Assembly (NCBI GenBank): GCA_051294375.1
Contig: CM119266.1
Location: 20,373,752 to 20,437,751 of the forward strand
DNA length: 64,000 nucleotides
Direction: 5' to 3'
From: Paraspadella gotoi
Lineage: Eukaryota; Chaetognatha
In this document: positions 57,280-64,000 of the stretch, one piece after another
How the letters are laid out: the number at the start of each line of letters is the position of its first letter
Position numbering within the stretch: position 1 is the first letter of the stretch
Made by a program: the position numbers and the translations under genes
Notes under the pieces: model-generated
Databases searched by the model: none
Seen by the model: only the letters and a program-made list of their open reading frames with translations
Told to the model about the DNA's origin: nothing

Positions 57280-58243
57280 CTTTTTCACCCGGCGATTTTC
57301 TTTTCATAGATATCCTACTCTCTTCCCCTCAAAGCCCCTTTTTTTCTTTCTCGATGAAAATTCAAATTTGAATTTTTTAAACGTTTTTTAAAATTTTTTT
57401 TGTTGCCTCTCCAATTCAGGGTTTTCGAATAAAATAAGGGGAGAAACTCTAATTACCTTAATTATGTCGGAAATTCCATCTTTTTTTCGGATTTATTGTT
57501 TGGTTTTCGTCCCACGTTCTCAAATGTCAGAGAAATTGCTTCTCCCGTCATCTCAGTCGCCTTAATCCATTCTCGCCCGAGGAAATACTTCTCAGTTGTG
57601 TTCTAAAACATCAGTTCTCATGAACTGACTCAAAAACAGTCGAGCCTGCTTGAAAGCAGTAGGTCAAGTAAGTGGAGACCAATTTTCTTGTTGAAAACAA
57701 CATTCAAGGTTCTGCCACAAGATGTCGATCGCGGTTAAAAAAAAAACCAACTAGAGAACTAAAGAACAAAAAGTCCTGAGCTCAGTCTCCCAGCGGACGG
57801 GCAAATGACCCACACTGACCTACAAATTAGACTCGGGACGAACCAAATAAGCAAAGGAAGACCGCTCAGGGATCCCTCGACCCAAGAGAGCCAAAGAATC
57901 CTGGTCAAACTCAAAGCAGCTCGTCCGAGATGTCTTGTTAATTTCGATAACGAACGAAACCCTGACCTGGTAACTAAACCTCCGGTCCGGCTACGAAGGT
58001 GAGTCTCAATGCAAAAAAAATCAAAAAGAATGAGGTAAGTTTCGCTGTACTTTCCCTTTTTTTTCTCCTTTTCCTATGCCAGCGGCTTCCTTCCTTTCAT
58101 CTCTTCTTTCCTCGCTTCATTTCTTCATTCCTTTCCTCCCTTCAACCTTTTCCCATAACCGTGAGTGTCAGTTCCGGGGATTGCTGTCGGGAAATGTGCA
58201 GCATCCTAATAGAATTAGGAAAATTTCTTTCTTTTCTTACTAT

Positions 58244-58246
58244 TTC

Positions 58247-58313
<67 letters not shown>

Positions 58314-58314
58314 A
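58244..58314 (+). repeat. (TTTC)n microsatellite
   Basis: About 17 uninterrupted TTTC units. Confidence 0.95.
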
Positions 58315-58598
58315 AGTTTTTGAATTCTTTTCTTTTTTTCTGTTTTTTTTTCTAGATTTGAACACTTTATTCTTTTGTTTTATATAGTTATATAAATTAT
58401 ATTTCATAGACATCACAGATCCTTTCGAAAATGACATCCGACGACTCTCACCTAAATTTAAAAAAAAACATTTCAAATTCTCGTTTGAGAATCAAACGAT
58501 CTGCGAAAGCCATTTCCTTTCCCCGCCTTTACCCTTTTGGCGTCTCGCCGCCAGGAATGTCAAACTGCCACTTCGTCGCCAACTCGCCGCCAAGCGAC

Positions 58599-58932
58599 NN
58601 NNNNNNNNNNNNNNNNNNNNNNNNNNNNNNNNNNNNNNNNNNNNNNNNNNNNNNNNNNNNNNNNNNNNNNNNNNNNNNNNNNNNNNNNNNNNNNNNNNNN
58701 NNNNNNNNNNNNNNNNNNNNNNNNNNNNNNNNNNNNNNNNNNNNNNNNNNNNNNNNNNNNNNNNNNNNNNNNNNNNNNNNNNNNNNNNNNNNNNNNNNNN
58801 NNNNNNNNNNNNNNNNNNNNNNNNNNNNNNNNNNNNNNNNNNNNNNNNNNNNNNNNNNNNNNNNNNNNNNNNNNNNNNNNNNNNNNNNNNNNNNNNNNNN
58901 NNNNNNNNNNNNNNNNNNNNNNNNNNNNNNNN
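58599..58932. other. Assembly gap
   Basis: 334 Ns. Confidence 1.
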
Positions 58933-59860
58933 AAAAAAAAAGTAGTTTCGAGATACCTTAGCTTAGTTTTAAAAATAAAGAAAAGAAGACGAAAGAAATT
59001 TTTTTAAAGAGAAACTTGGTGAGAGACAGAGAGACAGAAAAAAAAAGACAAAGAAAAAAAAAAACAGAAGACGAAGTCGGACAGAGAGTGAGAGTTCGTG
59101 TGATTGTAACCGCGGGAAAAAAGATCGGGAGAGACGCGCTTCGTTTTTTTCCCGCCATTCCACAGATCTCCTAGAGACACAATTTCCAGTTAGCCATTTT
59201 TTTTTCCCCGTTCTCCCATTTTTCTTTTTTTTTCTTTCATCCGATGTTTTTTTTTTTGCGGGGGGCGGAAGAGAGCGCGTTTGCGGGGATTCGGGAGAAA
59301 ACGAGGTGTCTCCACTGTCATTTCCGTTGATTGTTTTCGTTGCTGTTGCCTTAGCAACGGAAAGGACGCCTCCCGTCTCCATTTATGTTGATTATTTTCG
59401 CACGTTGTTTCCTTAACTACGACATTTCCGAGGGAAAGAGTTTCTTCGAGTGTCGACATTGGGTTTGGCGTTGTCTCTGCCGGGCGGACACTTTCGTCTT
59501 TCCAGTTGTTCCTCTGGGTTCGATTATCTTTTATTTCTTTTCTTCTTTATCTATTCTCTTTCATCTTTTTCTCTGTTTCTTTTTTTAGCTTTTCGAACTG
59601 CGTTGTTTTCTGGTGATTCTGTTTTGTTAACGTTTGTTTTTATTTCTCGTTTTCACATCGGTGACATTGCTTTCGTTAGACTTCATAGGTCGTTTGTTAT
59701 AGGTTCCAAGCGAATTATATTTTGCAATGAAGATTGATATAAATAAGCAAGTTAGTTGAATTCTTAAGAAACGTCATAACGTATTTTCTTACATTTTCGT
59801 GTCATCTAGATGAAACCGACCATACCTTATCAGTCTCTCTCTCTCTCTCTCTCTCTCTCT

Positions 59861-60014
59861 NNNNNNNNNNNNNNNNNNNNNNNNNNNNNNNNNNNNNNNN
59901 NNNNNNNNNNNNNNNNNNNNNNNNNNNNNNNNNNNNNNNNNNNNNNNNNNNNNNNNNNNNNNNNNNNNNNNNNNNNNNNNNNNNNNNNNNNNNNNNNNNN
60001 NNNNNNNNNNNNNN
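59861..60014. other. Assembly gap
   Basis: 154 Ns following a (TC)n tract. Confidence 1.
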
Positions 60015-60669
60015 CCCTATCTCCCTCTCTCCCGAGAACCGAAATCTAATTTGTCATTCGGATTCTCTGCTCACAAGCCGAGACTCAGGTGCGAGGATCC
60101 AACACAAATGTTTAAATGTTTAAAAATGGCGGACCCTTTGTTTGCTTTTTTTTTCACTCAACTTTCTTTTTGTGGTCCCGTGTGTTTTTAAATTTTTTTT
60201 TTTATCAAAGCGAAAATAAAAAAAACTTCCATTGTTCATAATATTTAGCGGAGCGGAAAATTCTCATCGAAGAATCTAAAGTTTCATTAATTTAATTTAT
60301 TCTCCATGTCGATAGAGAATTATCGGAATATATTTAAAAATCCATAGTTTCGTTTAATTCGAAGAACGAGATTAAAACTGGCGAGTCGTTCTGTTTTGAT
60401 ATGTGGCTAATTAAGTTTAACTGTCTCTCTCTCTATCCGTCGAAGAGAGAATTAGCTCATTTCTCATGTAAAGAGAGAAATAAAAAAAAAGAAGAAGAAA
60501 TCGAATCGATGAATAATCTTTTTCCGATTTTCCCGCCAGACGCCGCAGATTATATCGAACGAAGGACCGAAAAACAAAATAAACGACGGTAATTGGATCC
60601 GAGCCAAAAACACAGGCTGCCTTCTCCTTCCACCGAAACCCCACATAGACTCGAAAGGCTCATCGCAGG

Positions 60670-60895
60670 TTTCTCGATCTCTCAACCTCGATCCTTTGAT
60701 CGCTCGATCCCTAGATCCCTCGATCATTAGATCTTTTGTTCCCTCGATCCTTCGATACCTCAATCATTGATCCCTCGATCTCTAGGTCTTTGAATCCCTC
60801 GATCCACTCGATCAGTTGATCCCTCGATATACTTAATCTTTCATTCCCTCGATCCTTCGATCTCTAGGTCTTTTGATCCCTCGATCCCTCGCTCC
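60670..60895 (+). repeat. Degenerate TCGATCCC tandem repeat
   Basis: Many imperfect copies of (C)TCGATC(C/T)(C/T) about 8-9 bases apart, with TAGGTCTTTGA interruptions. Confidence 0.75.
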
Positions 60896-61371
60896 AAACT
60901 AACCCCCCGAAAAAACTGCCTCGATATTATGTTTACAAAACTAAAACTAAAAATTCGAATTGATCTTTCAATTTATAGCAATTTATTAACACGAGGAGCT
61001 TGCTGAACGATTCAATTAAACCAAGAAAACTCTCAGAACTAAACTAAAAAACCAATATCAAAATGAAACACCTTAAATACCTTAATTATTTTTATATTTA
61101 TTCTTCACCTTTTTTTAAATCCTAATCAAGCTCTCACCAGACGGTCCATTCTCCTTCCCCCCCGCTTTTTCGAACCCCCTGGCGGAATTCCCCGGAGGGA
61201 AATCGACAACTGAAGAAACAAATGCCGTCGTCGCTAAAAGGCATATATCGATAAAATGCCTGCTAATAAAACAAACTGAAACCTTGTGAGCGTAAAGGGG
61301 ATATATTGATGGAAAAGGATGAACTTGTTTTCCTTCCATTCGGGTTTCGTAGAATGAACTCAGCCAGATCT

Positions 61372-61704
61372 NNNNNNNNNNNNNNNNNNNNNNNNNNNNN
61401 NNNNNNNNNNNNNNNNNNNNNNNNNNNNNNNNNNNNNNNNNNNNNNNNNNNNNNNNNNNNNNNNNNNNNNNNNNNNNNNNNNNNNNNNNNNNNNNNNNNN
61501 NNNNNNNNNNNNNNNNNNNNNNNNNNNNNNNNNNNNNNNNNNNNNNNNNNNNNNNNNNNNNNNNNNNNNNNNNNNNNNNNNNNNNNNNNNNNNNNNNNNN
61601 NNNNNNNNNNNNNNNNNNNNNNNNNNNNNNNNNNNNNNNNNNNNNNNNNNNNNNNNNNNNNNNNNNNNNNNNNNNNNNNNNNNNNNNNNNNNNNNNNNNN
61701 NNNN
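61372..61704. other. Assembly gap
   Basis: 333 Ns. Confidence 1.
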
Positions 61705-62448
61705 GACGGGTTCTGGCAAGTATTTCTTCAATACGCTCTTCTTTTCCTTTTTGTATCTCCGTCCCCCAACTCCCCACGAAAATTTTCCATACGAAAACCT
61801 TGAACGGTCTTTAACAGTAATAACAGAGAAAATTATTTTCGCCCCTGTTTTTCAATTAAGGGGCGCATCCTTGGACCGTTTTGGGTCTTCGTAATAAACT
61901 TATAATAAAACTTGTAATAAACCTATAATGAACTCTCTTTGGAGAGTAGTCAGTAGTGATGTAGTACTAATGTAATAGTCACTAGTCAAGCAGCATTGGG
62001 TCAATCCAAAAGCGGTGTTTGACAGCATCAGTGAGTTGAGTTTTTCTTTTTTCCAATTTTAAGGGTTTTTAGAGTTCAGTCAGTTTTTCAATTTTCATTT
62101 TTTTTAGAGTTTTTCAGAGTTGAACGAGTTTTTCGGTTTTTTCTTTTTGCAGTCAATATTGGTTTGGTACTTATGGTTTATGTTATAAATGCCAATTAAA
62201 TAAACTGACTGATTGATACGTAACTATAGTTTCTCAGTTATAAAGCATTATTTATATCTTCGAAAGTTTCTTTTCCATTTCACTTTCCCTTTTCCCGTCG
62301 CGATATTTCATATTTTCTTTCCGGTGAAATTCTTCGGGTCCTCCTTTTTGACCTTCCGTTCCCAATAACTGTCTCTCTATTCCGCAGCAGACCGCATTAA
62401 ATTCTAATCTCTCCTCAGCGCCGCTCGCCCCCGCCTGGTTGCGGCGGC

Positions 62449-63375
62449 NNNNNNNNNNNNNNNNNNNNNNNNNNNNNNNNNNNNNNNNNNNNNNNNNNNN
62501 NNNNNNNNNNNNNNNNNNNNNNNNNNNNNNNNNNNNNNNNNNNNNNNNNNNNNNNNNNNNNNNNNNNNNNNNNNNNNNNNNNNNNNNNNNNNNNNNNNNN
62601 NNNNNNNNNNNNNNNNNNNNNNNNNNNNNNNNNNNNNNNNNNNNNNNNNNNNNNNNNNNNNNNNNNNNNNNNNNNNNNNNNNNNNNNNNNNNNNNNNNNN
62701 NNNNNNNNNNNNNNNNNNNNNNNNNNNNNNNNNNNNNNNNNNNNNNNNNNNNNNNNNNNNNNNNNNNNNNNNNNNNNNNNNNNNNNNNNNNNNNNNNNNN
62801 NNNNNNNNNNNNNNNNNNNNNNNNNNNNNNNNNNNNNNNNNNNNNNNNNNNNNNNNNNNNNNNNNNNNNNNNNNNNNNNNNNNNNNNNNNNNNNNNNNNN
62901 NNNNNNNNNNNNNNNNNNNNNNNNNNNNNNNNNNNNNNNNNNNNNNNNNNNNNNNNNNNNNNNNNNNNNNNNNNNNNNNNNNNNNNNNNNNNNNNNNNNN
63001 NNNNNNNNNNNNNNNNNNNNNNNNNNNNNNNNNNNNNNNNNNNNNNNNNNNNNNNNNNNNNNNNNNNNNNNNNNNNNNNNNNNNNNNNNNNNNNNNNNNN
63101 NNNNNNNNNNNNNNNNNNNNNNNNNNNNNNNNNNNNNNNNNNNNNNNNNNNNNNNNNNNNNNNNNNNNNNNNNNNNNNNNNNNNNNNNNNNNNNNNNNNN
63201 NNNNNNNNNNNNNNNNNNNNNNNNNNNNNNNNNNNNNNNNNNNNNNNNNNNNNNNNNNNNNNNNNNNNNNNNNNNNNNNNNNNNNNNNNNNNNNNNNNNN
63301 NNNNNNNNNNNNNNNNNNNNNNNNNNNNNNNNNNNNNNNNNNNNNNNNNNNNNNNNNNNNNNNNNNNNNNNNNNN
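62449..63375. other. Assembly gap
   Basis: 927 Ns, the largest gap in the window. Confidence 1.
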
Positions 63376-63609
63376 CCGCCATATATATCATACGGCCACA
63401 AATCATTAATTTTTGCATATTAATAAATCGTTAATAAAAACTATATATAAGTATGTAATAAGGCCGGCGTCAACGCGGCAAAGCATTTTCCCCCTCCCCT
63501 TCATCCCGGCAGCAACAATAATAACAAGGGACCTGTTTATCCTGGTTAACGTAAGGAAGGAAACCGGAGTAATGGATACTCGCCGTCGGGGGTTCTGAGG
63601 AAACAAGAT

Positions 63610-63912
63610 CGGTTCATCCAATGTGTTGCACCGCAGTGATATTTCCCTGTGATCACGTCGACAATAACTTTCTTAGCCTGTGTGTATTTATGACACACAC
63701 TGCATTGAAATCTTTTATTCTTTATCGTTTTAGGATTTCCTGAAGGATTTTTCCCTTCTTAACAAAATGAGCCAGCCAATTATAGTCGATTTATGAGCAT
63801 TTTTAACGTAAGTGGGACAGACCGATCGACAGACATACCGACCGACCGACAGACCGAACGACCTAAAAGTGACTTATAGAGTTTGCTCCGCGAATACTCG
63901 CGGCGCAACAAA
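63610..63912 (+). repeat. GACN-tract repeat with terminal hairpin, copy B
   Basis: Collinear with copy A at 32950-33302. It has the same block order, a GACCGACCGACAGACCGAAC tract, AAAAGTGACTTATAGAG, then a hairpin GTTTGCT-CCGCGA-ATAC-TCGCGG-CGCAAC (63881-63909) followed by an A-rich tail. Confidence 0.8.
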
Positions 63913-64000
63913 AAATGGGGGAGAGCGGACAGAAGAGTGAGAGGAGGAATTCCGCTCGGGGGTCAGATCGACATCGAGAACCAACGGAATATATTGTTCC

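Larger units (their letters stand above)
55166..64000. other. Gap-rich terminal region, no supported gene
   Basis: Holds (GA)n at 55357-55417, a truncated ATTGGTACAACCAAT copy at 56706, a (CGC)n-type stretch at 57170-57279, (TTTC)n at 58244-58314, a degenerate TCGATCCC repeat at about 60670-60895, and the GACN-tract repeat copy B at the end. Short open frames here are either gap-spanning or low in complexity. Exons could be hidden in the gaps. Confidence 0.6.

Noticed and set aside
57014-57391. Poly-Ala and poly-Arg frames
   Set aside because: Products of the GC-rich triplet tract at 57170-57279; no splice or family support.

Overview
The window is animal (metazoan) nuclear DNA. It is AT-rich, with many introns, abundant (GA/TC)n and (GAC/GTC)n microsatellites, several miniature inverted-repeat elements and eleven assembly gaps. 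Genes were recognised by chaining exons through GT-AG boundaries and checking that the codon phases fit. The gene content (a catenin-binding classical cadherin, a reelin-type secreted protein with EGF modules, eukaryotic tRNA-Cys genes) fits an invertebrate, possibly an early-branching one. I cannot name the lineage from sequence alone.

Layout. 1-4028: no convincing gene, a long palindromic element (553-892), a short gap and a GC-rich stretch (about 3100-3340) that may hold the promoter of the next gene. 4029-13224, plus strand: a reelin-like gene, about 17 well-supported exons, with reelin-type sub-repeats alternating with EGF pairs. Two tRNA-Cys(GCA) genes lie in one intron and a 506-bp element with an 8-bp target duplication lies in another. 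Three points in this gene need a one-base frame correction. 13225-18038: mostly repeats, including a recurring family built around ATTGGTACAACCAAT and two miniature elements. 18039-19044, plus strand: a four-exon gene for a 159-residue protein beginning MGNSNC.

20984-45664, minus strand: a complete classical cadherin. Eighteen exons join in perfect phase to give 859 residues: signal-like segment, about four cadherin repeats, one transmembrane helix, then the p120-binding and beta-catenin-binding cytoplasmic motifs, ending ...VEDD-stop. No EGF or laminin-G modules occur between the repeats and the membrane. Two features stand out. First, the membrane-proximal/transmembrane exon exists as two homologous tandem copies with identical phases, which predicts mutually exclusive splicing. 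Second, the conserved stop codon (TAG) is followed in frame by 203 sense codons of Gln-, Gly-, Pro- and His-rich, coding-like sequence.

45665-64000: gap-rich, microsatellite-rich sequence. Two short exons at 52888-53136 may be the 3' end of another minus-strand Ser/Thr-rich gene, but this is weak. Copies of a SINE-like repeat ending in a compensated hairpin are found at about 28.7, 33.2 and 63.8 kb.

The recognised genes all concern the cell surface or extracellular matrix (adhesion receptor, secreted matrix or guidance protein) apart from the small MGNSNC protein. Nothing in the sequence shows that they are co-regulated.
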